A stretch of 64,000 bases of DNA from contig NZ_CP015102.1 in the NCBI RefSeq assembly GCF_002214485.1, forward strand, positions 1,240,001 to 1,304,000, written 5' to 3'. The position numbers were made by a program, and so were the translations under genes. Source of the stretch: Thermococcus pacificus. GTDB taxonomy: Archaea; Methanobacteriota_B; Thermococci; Thermococcales; Thermococcaceae. The notes beneath the pieces are model-generated. The model did no database searches. It had not been told where the DNA came from and saw only the letters and a program-made list of their open reading frames with translations. Below, one piece after another: positions 1 to 7,727 of the stretch. The first letter of the stretch is position 1. Every line of letters starts with the position of its first letter.

Positions 1-233
1 CTGCTTATAATCTGTAGTTTTCCTCCCATGTACTGCAGGGGAGGAGTAAGGTCCATCATCATGGTTTTTGCGAGGGTGGATTTTCCACATCCGCTCTCAC
101 CAACTAAGCCCAAGATATCGCCCTCATAGATTTCCAGGTTAACGCCATCAACCGCCTTTACAAGATACTCGGTGGTTCCCTTTAGCTGTCGGTAGTACGC
201 CCTTAGATTTTCCAACACCATTCTTTTGTTCAT
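1..233 (-). CDS. ABC transporter ATP-binding protein, Opp/Dpp type (5' part only)
   Basis: Only the first 77 codons lie in the window; the gene runs off the left edge. They encode the start of a nucleotide-binding subunit of an oligopeptide/dipeptide-family importer. The Walker A motif GESGCGKST is visible near residues 49-57, followed by the helix that normally carries it. I place the start at the ATG ending at 233 because the ribosome site AGGTG sits about six bases upstream; an in-frame ATG six bases earlier overlaps that site. It follows the permease genes with a gap of ten bases, so it is almost certainly in their operon and energises the same importer. A second ATPase gene would be expected just outside the window. 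Confidence 0.9.
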   Translation of the reverse strand, partial: MNKRMVLENLRAYYRQLKGTTEYLVKAVDGVNLEIYEGDILGLVGESGCGKSTLAKTMMMDLTPPLQYMGGKLQIIS

Positions 234-243
234 TGCCATCACC

Positions 244-1092
244 TTACATCTCCCTTAATCTTGGGTTGAACACCTGCTCTATTCCGGTGGCTATCAGAAG
301 CAGGGAGGTTGATAGCGCAACGAGCAGAATTCCTGGAGGTATGAAGACCCACCAGTGGCCCAGGAAGTATGATTGAGTCACTGCAGCGAAGTAGAGCATT
401 TTTCCGAGGGTCATTATGTGTATTGGCGTCAGTCCCAGTATGCTTAAGCCAACTTCCGCGTTTATTCCTATGTTCATAAAATTCACAAACGACACTAGGG
501 TATACGTGGTGACGTAGGGGAGCAGGTCAAAAACTGCTATCTTGAGGTCTCCGTATCCTGTCATCCTGGAGAAATGCACAAAGTCCCTCTCCCTAAGGCT
601 CAGGAACTGCGCTCTTATTGCCCTTGCAAACCATGGCCAGGCTGTTAAGGAGATTATAACTGCCACAAGGGTTAGTCCCGCATTTTCAAGACCCATGTAG
701 GTGGCTATGATAATGGCCAGCAACACGTTGGGTATTGTGAGGACGACGTTGGTGAATGCCATCAGACTTTCATCTATGAGTCCTCCTTTTATCCCCGCTA
801 TTGTTCCTATTGTAAGGCCTATGGCAATGGAAAAGATTCCAGTCAGTACTCCCACATAAAGGGAATTCCTAATGCCAACTACCACCTGAGCAAGGATGTC
901 CCTACCAAATTGGTCCGTTCCAAGGAGGTAGTAACTGTTTGGAGGAGACGCCGGAGGCCCTGCGGGGCTAAAGGGGTCAACTGGATAGAGGTAGGCCCCG
1001 AATAGTGACAGTAAAATCTCGAATACCAGTATACTGAAGCCTATCACGAACCTTTTGTTCCTGAAGAGCACATAAAATATTTCCTTGTTCAT
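244..1092 (-). CDS. ABC transporter permease, DppC/OppC type
   Basis: This 282-residue inner-membrane subunit belongs to the BPD_transp_1 permease family. A first membrane helix lies at about residues 15-37, followed by an extracytoplasmic stretch containing LGTDQFGRD (57-65), typical of DppC-type subunits. The remaining helices start near residue 75. The EAA-type loop that contacts the ATPase is near residues 155-190. It is nine bases downstream of the DppB-type gene and has a good ribosome site (GAGGTGAG). In Pyrococcus furiosus the beta-glucoside/cellobiose importer (Cbt) uses this peptide-type architecture. With the neighbouring beta-glucanases, I infer uptake of beta-linked oligosaccharides rather than peptides, but sequence alone cannot separate the two. 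Confidence 0.93.
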   Translation of the reverse strand: MNKEIFYVLFRNKRFVIGFSILVFEILLSLFGAYLYPVDPFSPAGPPASPPNSYYLLGTDQFGRDILAQVVVGIRNSLYVGVLTGIFSIAIGLTIGTIAGIKGGLIDESLMAFTNVVLTIPNVLLAIIIATYMGLENAGLTLVAVIISLTAWPWFARAIRAQFLSLRERDFVHFSRMTGYGDLKIAVFDLLPYVTTYTLVSFVNFMNIGINAEVGLSILGLTPIHIMTLGKMLYFAAVTQSYFLGHWWVFIPPGILLVALSTSLLLIATGIEQVFNPRLREM

Positions 1093-1101
1093 GTTCTCAC
1101 C

Positions 1102-2109
1102 TCACTCCCTAGCCCCCAGGCGTATTCTCGGGTCTATCAGCACGTAGATGAACTCGACTATGAAGTTGGCAAGGAGCAGTGTTCCAATGAGAATCAGGAA
1201 TATTCCCTGTATCATGGGATAATCCCTGGATCCGAGAGCTCTGGCGAGTAAAATGCCCATTCCCTGGTAGTTGAAAAGCTGCTCCGTGATTATCTGTCCG
1301 GCCATGACGGTTCCCAGCTGAATAGCTATTCCTGTCACTTGCGGAAGTAGGGAGTTTCTGAGGACATACCTAAATATAATCTCGCCATCGACATTGAGCA
1401 TTTCGGAGAATTTGACATAGGTTGACCCAAGCTCCATTGCCGCTAAGACTCTCATTCCTATTATCCATCCGCCCGTGCTAACCAGGGCTATGGAAAGGAA
1501 GGGGAGTATATAGTGACGCAGATAGCTTTTTATAAACTCCCAGTTGAGGGAAGGAGCTAAAGTCGGATCATATGCCGAACCGGAGGGGAGCCAACCCAGT
1601 TTAATTGCAAAGACGTATATGAGCACCATCGCCATCCAGTAGTAGGGGATCTGGGAGAGTATTATGCCCGTTGAGACAACGGTCTTCTCGAAGAGAGTGC
1701 CTCTCCTGTACGCGGCCCTTGCACCCAGGTAATTTCCTATTGTCCATGCAACCAGAGTAGCCGGCACAAGGAGAAGCAGAGTCCATGGAAGGTGCCATGC
1801 TATCAGCTGTGTCACCGGTTGCCTGTAAGAGGAGATGGAGGTTCCAAGATCTCCTGAGAATGCATTTTTAAGGAACTCCAAATATTGAACGTAGAGGGGT
1901 TTGTTTAATCCAAATTCCTCCACAAGTCTTTTTTGGTACTGGTCCAGCAACTCCGGAGAGAGCGAACCCTGGGAAAGTCCAGCCACAATTTGCTGCACTG
2001 GATTGCCCGGTGCTATTCTGGGAAGGACAAATGCTATTGTGACGGCCACAAAGTAGGTAGCAAGTAAAAAAGAAAGTTTAATGAGGAGGTATTTGTATAT
2101 TGGTCGCAT
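1102..2109 (-). CDS. ABC transporter permease, DppB/OppB type
   Basis: The 335-residue product is the first permease of the importer. It has the usual DppB layout: an N-terminal helix (about residues 11-30), a large extracytoplasmic loop containing an APGNP motif (33-37), then five more helices with the conserved EAA-like loop in the second half. The start is supported by a strong ribosome site (GGTGGTGAGG) just before the ATG. The order binding protein, DppB, DppC, ATPase is the standard operon order of Opp/Dpp and of the archaeal Cbt system. Together with the DppC-type subunit it should form the membrane channel. Confidence 0.94.
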   Translation of the reverse strand: MRPIYKYLLIKLSFLLATYFVAVTIAFVLPRIAPGNPVQQIVAGLSQGSLSPELLDQYQKRLVEEFGLNKPLYVQYLEFLKNAFSGDLGTSISSYRQPVTQLIAWHLPWTLLLLVPATLVAWTIGNYLGARAAYRRGTLFEKTVVSTGIILSQIPYYWMAMVLIYVFAIKLGWLPSGSAYDPTLAPSLNWEFIKSYLRHYILPFLSIALVSTGGWIIGMRVLAAMELGSTYVKFSEMLNVDGEIIFRYVLRNSLLPQVTGIAIQLGTVMAGQIITEQLFNYQGMGILLARALGSRDYPMIQGIFLILIGTLLLANFIVEFIYVLIDPRIRLGARE

Positions 2110-2134
2110 TCCTCACCACCTGCCCCGGTATTTA

Positions 2135-4174
2135 TCACTTAGACAGCTTTCTGGCTCCTATTACAATGACTACAACGGCTATTACGATTCCCAAAATTCC
2201 AACAATGAATCTTGAGCTGCTCGCTGGTGCCTGTGGTTGTGGCTGAGTCTCAGTTTCTGAGGTTGAAGAAGTTGTGAAGGTTTCGGTTATGTTGACTTCG
2301 GGCACGAAAGCTCCACTGAGCTGGGAGAGAACTTCCTTGTTTGGTATCAATATGCCTCCTTCGTCCTTGGGCTTTGCCCACTGCGGCGGGCTAACGGGCT
2401 CTCCCTTCTTTGAGAGTCCAAAGAGTAGCCATAATGGTAGGGAGTACTCCCTGTACGGTGCCACCTCCGTCCACCAGGGGTTGTCCTGGTTGGGCCATCC
2501 AGTCCAGTACTTCTCACTGTAAGCATACCACTGGACTGAATAGGCAATTGGGATGACTGGCACATCCTCGTATATGAGCTTCTGAATCTCAGTGTAGTAC
2601 TTCATCAGCTCCTCGGAAGACTTTGCCTTTGCTGCCTCAACAAGAAGTTCCAGGGCCTTGGAGTTGTTGTAGAAGCCCCAGTTTGCGGTTGGGGGTGTGA
2701 GCCTCGGGTCAAGGACGTACCTGTACGTGTCCCACGGGTGGTAGAACGACGGTGAGTTTGTCCATCCCAGAGCAAGGGTATATCCGGCGCCGTTTATCAT
2801 GCCCCAGTACTGGCCATAGTCAACGGGGTTTGCCACCACGTTCAGTCCAATCTCCTGGAGGTTGTGGGCTATCAGGTCTGCGGCTATCATCCAGTCGGTC
2901 CATCCAGTCGGGATTATTATGTTCAGCTCGATCTTCTCACCGCTTGGGGTCTCTAAGAAGCCATCTCCATCGACATCTTTGTATCCTGCCTGAGCAAGAA
3001 TCTGCTTGGCACGCTCTGGGTCATAGGGCATCTTCCCCTCGGGGTTCCCCAAGTACTCCTGGGCAAGTGTGGTGTTAAGCCACGTTCTGTAGTGGGGGAA
3101 TACCGTAAACACCAGTGACATTGAGGGTTGTGGGGAGTAGTCATAGAATGCCTTTGTGAGGACTTCCTGGTAGTTTATTGCATAGGCAATAGCTTTTCTT
3201 AAATTGGGATCCTGGAGAACCGGCTCCCTGTGGTTGAAGTAAAGCACGACAAATGCTCCCGGCCTGAAATAGGGCTTGCCCTTGTAGAATGTTCCTATAT
3301 CCTTAAAGTTGCCAACGTTGGGGATAAATATACCCGACCAGTCAACGTTTCCCTGTCTGAGATCCAGCAACGCCTGTTCGTTGCTCAGGTAGATTCTGTG
3401 AACTACGTATTTTGGGCTTGGCAGGCCAAAGATGTCCTTGCCCCACCAGTCGTCTATCCTCTCGTAAACAATTCTGAGCTCGTCGAAGTAGTAGAGCTTA
3501 TACGGTCCAGAAACCACCTGTGGAACGTTTATGGTTACGTCCCCGCTGTCAGTAGAGATTACATCGTCACAGGTTCCACCACAGTTCCTCCACTCTATGA
3601 TCTGGTTTCCGACTTTTTGATGAACCTGTTCGATTATGTGCTTTGGAGCGGGGGCAAACTGGAGTGCATAGAGGAGGAACATTGGGAGGTTGTTCTCAGG
3701 ACCTATTGTAAACTGAACCGTGTGTGGGTCAATTGCCTTAACGTCCCCGATATAAGGCTCGGAACCAGCCGCGGGTCCGGAACCAACTTCCTTCGAAAGC
3801 TCGAAAGTATACACTACATCCTCCGCGGTTATTGGTTCTCCGTCACTCCACTTGGCCTCTGGGCGCAGATGGATTATGAGAGTGGTCTCGTTTACAAGCT
3901 CAAAGCTTTCTCCTATAATCGGCACCCAGACGTTCAGACCGGCTATATACTGGAATAGTGGAAGGTACATGAAGCCTCCGCTGGTGTATGTTCCCCAGGT
4001 CTGGGAAGGTGAAAAGAGGTTCCACGTTGATGCCGGGCTCCACTGGGCTCCGGTTACGAAGACTGTATCTTCTCTGGGAAGGGAAATCTGTGCACTTACC
4101 GGTTGGAGTCCCCAAAAGGATCCCACAAAAACAAGAAGCAAAAACATGCCGCTAATTTTCTTTTTGCTCACCAT
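2135..4174 (-). CDS. ABC transporter substrate-binding protein, SBP family 5 (possible beta-oligoglucoside binder)
   Basis: This 679-residue secreted and membrane-anchored protein captures the substrate for the importer. A signal peptide covers residues 1-29 (ending PVSAQ). The body is a family 5 solute-binding protein with recognisable stretches such as WSDGEPITAEDVVYTFE near 110 and ALLDLRQGNVDW near 265. A Ser/Thr/Glu/Pro-rich stalk near residues 630-655 is followed by a C-terminal membrane helix and a basic tail, the usual archaeal way of tethering binding proteins. Family 5 includes both peptide binders and the Pyrococcus cellobiose/beta-glucoside binder CbtA. The divergent neighbourhood of glucanases makes a sugar ligand likely, which is inference. 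Confidence 0.9.
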   Translation of the reverse strand: MVSKKKISGMFLLLVFVGSFWGLQPVSAQISLPREDTVFVTGAQWSPASTWNLFSPSQTWGTYTSGGFMYLPLFQYIAGLNVWVPIIGESFELVNETTLIIHLRPEAKWSDGEPITAEDVVYTFELSKEVGSGPAAGSEPYIGDVKAIDPHTVQFTIGPENNLPMFLLYALQFAPAPKHIIEQVHQKVGNQIIEWRNCGGTCDDVISTDSGDVTINVPQVVSGPYKLYYFDELRIVYERIDDWWGKDIFGLPSPKYVVHRIYLSNEQALLDLRQGNVDWSGIFIPNVGNFKDIGTFYKGKPYFRPGAFVVLYFNHREPVLQDPNLRKAIAYAINYQEVLTKAFYDYSPQPSMSLVFTVFPHYRTWLNTTLAQEYLGNPEGKMPYDPERAKQILAQAGYKDVDGDGFLETPSGEKIELNIIIPTGWTDWMIAADLIAHNLQEIGLNVVANPVDYGQYWGMINGAGYTLALGWTNSPSFYHPWDTYRYVLDPRLTPPTANWGFYNNSKALELLVEAAKAKSSEELMKYYTEIQKLIYEDVPVIPIAYSVQWYAYSEKYWTGWPNQDNPWWTEVAPYREYSLPLWLLFGLSKKGEPVSPPQWAKPKDEGGILIPNKEVLSQLSGAFVPEVNITETFTTSSTSETETQPQPQAPASSSRFIVGILGIVIAVVVIVIGARKLSK

Positions 4175-4187
4175 CTTTGCTTCCCCC

Positions 4188-4203
4188 TGTACATGTGTAC
4201 ATG
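4188..4203. promoter_or_regulatory. Tandem 8-bp repeat in the importer leader, possible operator
   Basis: TGTACATG occurs twice back to back immediately upstream of the ribosome site of the binding-protein gene. TGTACA is itself palindromic, so the block offers overlapping dyads suited to a dimeric repressor. It lies downstream of the predicted transcription start, where a bound repressor would block initiation or escape. No known consensus (including TGM) matches. The regulator is unknown. Confidence 0.4.
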
Positions 4204-4230
4204 ATTTTCTGTAATGATCATTTATGCACG

Positions 4231-4243
4231 ACCTTATAAATTT
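4231..4243 (-). promoter_or_regulatory. TATA box for the ABC importer operon
   Basis: Read on the minus strand the segment contains AATTTATAAGG, an archaeal TATA-like element about 60 bases upstream of the binding-protein ATG. Transcription would start near 4208-4212. A second AT-rich element, TTTTTATAAAAA, lies further upstream near 4250-4260. Confidence 0.45.
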
Positions 4244-4267
4244 ATTGGATTTTTATAAAACAAAAAA

Positions 4268-4279
4268 GGTTTTATATTA
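4268..4279 (+). promoter_or_regulatory. TATA box for the GH12-like triple-domain gene
   Basis: GGTTTTATATTA with purine-rich sequence (CAAAAAA) just upstream fits an archaeal BRE/TATA. The predicted start of transcription is close to 4303, only a few bases before the ATG at 4310, so the leader is very short. It is back to back with the importer promoter, so about 130 bp control both directions. Confidence 0.45.
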
Positions 4280-4309
4280 AGAGCCCAAAAAATATCTCGG
4301 GGATGCTAT

Positions 4310-7300
4310 ATGGGACACTTTAGGAAGATTTTAGGAATTTGGATGGCACTGATTATACTGGGAACCTACGTCTCGGGGCTTACATTACCTGAGGCTCGGC
4401 AAATTGCAGACAATGCGGAAAGTGGGGATGTTGCCCTCCAGTGGGTTCCCGGTGCATGGCCGGGAGAGCTGGTTACCAGGAAAGACGGGACAACTCTGTG
4501 GATGGAGACAAACTTCTGGAATATCCAATCGGGTAGTGGAGAAAACTACATGAGGTTCATTAAAAACACAGAGGAAGTTGCGTTCTACGTCAATATGAGC
4601 GGCGTTGTCACTAACTGGGGCGGAAACGCATTTGCCACACCAAACGTCATTTTTGCAGGAAGGGCTCCCGCCCAATGGTGGGGGAACAAGCCTACAGTGG
4701 GAGGGTACTCATGGTTCAGCCTCCCGCTTGGGGGAGACCAGATTAACACACTGGGTAGCGTTTGGGCAAAGGTTGACTTCGAGCTCGCCAAAAGTCCCGA
4801 AACACTCTCCAGAACGGGAATAATAATGTGGTTCGAGCAGCCAAACGGTGCCCCCCTCGGCGAGGTGTACATAGCCTTTTCGGACGACTACGGTGGAATC
4901 GTGAACACTCAGTGGCCCCCGACGGACATCGGGACAATAACACAGACAGTGTATATTAACGGCCAGGCTAGGAAAGTAGTTTTCAAAATCCAGAGAACTT
5001 GGAACTGGGACCATTTCGTTCTTGAGTTCATCCCTGACCAGGAGATACCTGAGGGAACGATTTTCATTGACGTCAAACAATTTGCAGAAGCGGCAGTGCA
5101 GGGCATAGTGGATGACCCCTACTCCTCTTGGACTGCTGACCAGATTACGTGGACATCCATTGGCTTTGGAACTTACACGGGAAGCAACACAGACAAGTTT
5201 GAACTCGGCTGGATACTCCACGACGCCAGGCTTGTTGAGTCCCCCCTAACCCTCAAGGTAGCAAAAGAAATTGCGAGCACTGCTGAGAGTGGAGACATAG
5301 TTCTTCAGTGGAGTCCTGATAATCCATGGCCAGGAGAGCTGGTTACCGGGGAAGACGGGACAACTCTGTGGATGGAGACAAACTTCTGGAACATCGTTTC
5401 AGGAGACGGTGAAAGCTACATGCGCTTTATTTCAGCAGGGGACAGTGTGGCCTTTTACGTTAACCTAAGCAACGTGCAGACACGGTGGGGAGGAATAGCA
5501 TGGGCAACCCCCGCAGTGGTTTTCGCTGGCAGGGTGCCCCCAAGCGTAACTGATGGAAATGAATTACCCTCAGCAGGCGGTTATGACTACTTCTCACTTC
5601 CCATGCCAGCCGTGAATGTTTCAAATTACAACAAGATACTCACCAAAATTGACTTTGAACTCGTTAAAGGCGAAGGCACCCTCGTTAGACCAGGGATTAT
5701 AATGTGGTTCGAGAGGAGCAGTGACAACTACCAACTGGCTGAGGTCTATGTCCCATTCTTTGATGATTACAATGGAATAGTAGGTGCGCAATATGGCCCC
5801 TGGGAGGTCGGAACAATAGAAGCCACCGTAACTATAAATGGCGTTGAAAAGAACGTAACGTTCACGGTACAGAAAGCGTGGAACTGGAACAATTTCGCTT
5901 TTGAATTCATACCCTCAGAACCAATAGCAAAGGGCTCGGGAGATGTCACAATTGACCTAAGGCCAATAGTTGACAAGGTCATAGAGGAAATAATAGCCGA
6001 CCAATACTCCGACTATTCAGAGAACGACATAGTATGGAGCTCTCTCGCGTTTGGAACCTACAGCGGAAGCGACGGCACAGGTTTCAACTATGGCTGGATA
6101 CTCCACGAGGCAAAGGTTCTGCCTCCAAAATCTGAGGGAACTGTAGAATCGAGGGAATCAGAAATCTTTTACAAGATCTACGTCATGTGGAACTATTATA
6201 ACTATTATCGCTATAACAAAATAAGAGAGGCATATAACAAACTCCTTACAAATCTTACATATGAAATACCAGAGAACATATTGAACACTACAGAAGAGCT
6301 TAGAAACCGTGCAGAAGAGGATTATCAGAGAGCGTTTGAACTTTCATCACAGCCGTTTTACGGAGGGGTTGCAAATCCAAGGAGCTTTGCATATCTTAGA
6401 AGAGCATATTTATCTATTAAAAATGCGGAAGAGATTCTTGACAAAGTTATAAAATACTCACAGTTGGCAGAGGAATACAAAGCACTTTTAGACGAAGCCA
6501 AAGCTAGGAACTTGAGTGATGAAGTACTCGCTGAGGCAGAGAATGCTGGGGAAAAAGCTGCGGATGAATACCAAAAAGCCCTTTCGCTTCCACCAGGGGA
6601 TCCAGAGATAATAGACCATGTCAATGAAGCTTACAGGTTCCTAGAGTATGCAACAGGCATTCTAAGGGATTATATAACTTCACTACCTGTCCTAGAGATA
6701 AAAGATCTGGCTTCTGAACAGGACGTGGGCGATGTTCAGTTTACCTGGTGGGACCAGTGGCTCGAGAAACCCATAAAGAGGAGCGATGGAACGACTGTTT
6801 GGATGCAGACCAACTTCTGGAACATAGTTGACGGCCAGGGAGAAGTCTACATGAGGTTCATCGATGCTAGTGATAGCTTTGCCTTCTACGTTGATCTTGA
6901 AAATGTAAAGACGCAGTGGGGCGGAATAGCTTGGGCAACACCGGAGGTCATAATCGCCGGAAGAGCTCCCGCCGTATGGTGGGGAGACAAACCACCAGTC
7001 GGAGGTTACGGATTCTTTGACCTCCCGATGCCATCGTCCGAAATCTCCAATTATGACCATATATGGGTCAAGGCGGACTATAAGGTTGTCAAGAAGGAAG
7101 GCTTAGTAAGATTCGGGCTCCTCCTGTGGTTCGAGAATGCCGAGGGATGGCCGGTTGCGGAAGTCTACGTGCCGTTCTTTGACGACTTTGGAGGGCTTGT
7201 AGGGGTCAGTGATAAGACAACACTTGGAGGAATCAATACCACGGTTAACCTCAACGGAGAAACCCTTGAGGTCACTTTGAAAGGCGAGAAAGGATGGAAC

Positions 7301-7543
7301 CCTGGGGAATGGTGGAGCTTCGAGTTCATACCGCAGGAGCAGCTTCCAGCTTCCGGAGAAATCATAATTGACATAAAGCCAGTAGTGGATGAGGTCATCA
7401 GACAACTTAGCAACCAAGAAATTACATGGACTTCAATATCCATAAGTTCTTACAGCGGAAGCGAGGGTACAGCTTTCAACTACGGCTGGATACTCGAAGA
7501 CGCAAGAGTCCTGCCCCCAGAAGAAGCACCTACCTTAGACTGA
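4310..7543 (+). CDS. Secreted protein with three GH12-like beta-sandwich domains
   Basis: The 1077-residue product has a signal peptide (residues 1-24) and three copies of one domain of about 280-300 residues (roughly 25-308, 315-605, 745-1070). Each copy runs through TNFWNI, a GNKP/GDKP or related turn, [GA]EVY[IV].F and a terminal W[TS]S...GWIL.[DE]A. From memory this order matches GH12 endoglucanases such as P. furiosus EglA. The Glu of the EVY strand (residues 185, 478, 951), which aligns with the GH12 nucleophile, is kept. The acid/base Glu near the C-terminal end appears replaced by Tyr in all three copies. A helical, more AT-rich linker of about 130 residues separates copies 2 and 3. 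There is no membrane anchor, unlike the adjacent paralogue. It could be an unusual glucanase or a carbohydrate-binding protein. Confidence 0.85.
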   Translation: MGHFRKILGIWMALIILGTYVSGLTLPEARQIADNAESGDVALQWVPGAWPGELVTRKDGTTLWMETNFWNIQSGSGENYMRFIKNTEEVAFYVNMSGVVTNWGGNAFATPNVIFAGRAPAQWWGNKPTVGGYSWFSLPLGGDQINTLGSVWAKVDFELAKSPETLSRTGIIMWFEQPNGAPLGEVYIAFSDDYGGIVNTQWPPTDIGTITQTVYINGQARKVVFKIQRTWNWDHFVLEFIPDQEIPEGTIFIDVKQFAEAAVQGIVDDPYSSWTADQITWTSIGFGTYTGSNTDKFELGWILHDARLVESPLTLKVAKEIASTAESGDIVLQWSPDNPWPGELVTGEDGTTLWMETNFWNIVSGDGESYMRFISAGDSVAFYVNLSNVQTRWGGIAWATPAVVFAGRVPPSVTDGNELPSAGGYDYFSLPMPAVNVSNYNKILTKIDFELVKGEGTLVRPGIIMWFERSSDNYQLAEVYVPFFDDYNGIVGAQYGPWEVGTIEATVTINGVEKNVTFTVQKAWNWNNFAFEFIPSEPIAKGSGDVTIDLRPIVDKVIEEIIADQYSDYSENDIVWSSLAFGTYSGSDGTGFNYGWILHEAKVLPPKSEGTVESRESEIFYKIYVMWNYYNYYRYNKIREAYNKLLTNLTYEIPENILNTTEELRNRAEEDYQRAFELSSQPFYGGVANPRSFAYLRRAYLSIKNAEEILDKVIKYSQLAEEYKALLDEAKARNLSDEVLAEAENAGEKAADEYQKALSLPPGDPEIIDHVNEAYRFLEYATGILRDYITSLPVLEIKDLASEQDVGDVQFTWWDQWLEKPIKRSDGTTVWMQTNFWNIVDGQGEVYMRFIDASDSFAFYVDLENVKTQWGGIAWATPEVIIAGRAPAVWWGDKPPVGGYGFFDLPMPSSEISNYDHIWVKADYKVVKKEGLVRFGLLLWFENAEGWPVAEVYVPFFDDFGGLVGVSDKTTLGGINTTVNLNGETLEVTLKGEKGWNPGEWWSFEFIPQEQLPASGEIIIDIKPVVDEVIRQLSNQEITWTSISISSYSGSEGTAFNYGWILEDARVLPPEEAPTLD

Positions 7544-7552
7544 GTAAGACAC

Positions 7553-7571
7553 TTTTTCTTTTCTCTATTTA
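7553..7571 (+). terminator. T-rich terminator after the triple-domain gene
   Basis: A run of mostly T (CTTTTTCTTTTCTC and on) starts ten bases after the stop codon. Oligo-T tracts without a hairpin are the normal intrinsic terminators in Thermococcales. Confidence 0.45.
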
Positions 7572-7574
7572 TTG

Positions 7575-7660
7575 TCCTCCTGTTGGATAGTGGGGAATGC
7601 CCTTGAAGTCCCAATGCCCCGGTAGTGGGGGTTATATTTGTCTTCATACCTTATAATTTT
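7575..7660. other. Non-coding segment with a GC hairpin, possible insertion-element remnant
   Basis: Between the two paralogous surface-protein genes lies a GC-rich block in an otherwise AT-rich gap. It contains CCCC-GGTAGT-GGGG, able to form a short hairpin at about 7617-7630. Short minus-strand reading frames cross it but show no family or ribosome site. I suspect a transposon-end remnant because similar text seems familiar from Thermococcales intergenic regions, but I cannot confirm it from this window. Confidence 0.25.
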
Positions 7661-7686
7661 AAGAAAGGATATAAAAGACGAAAGGC

Positions 7687-7696
7687 TTATATATAA
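7687..7696 (+). promoter_or_regulatory. TATA box for the CGP-CTERM surface protein
   Basis: TTATATATAA lies 31-40 bases upstream of the chosen ATG at 7728. Transcription would begin near 7713-7716, leaving room for the ribosome site GGTGAT at 7718-7723. This supports the internal start over the longer reading frame that begins at 7638. Confidence 0.5.
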
Positions 7697-7727
7697 CTGT
7701 ATCCACAACTCCAGATTGGTGATTTCC

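Noticed and set aside
3230-3958. Open frame of 242 codons on the plus strand
   Set aside because: Antisense to the substrate-binding protein, which has signal peptide and family motifs.
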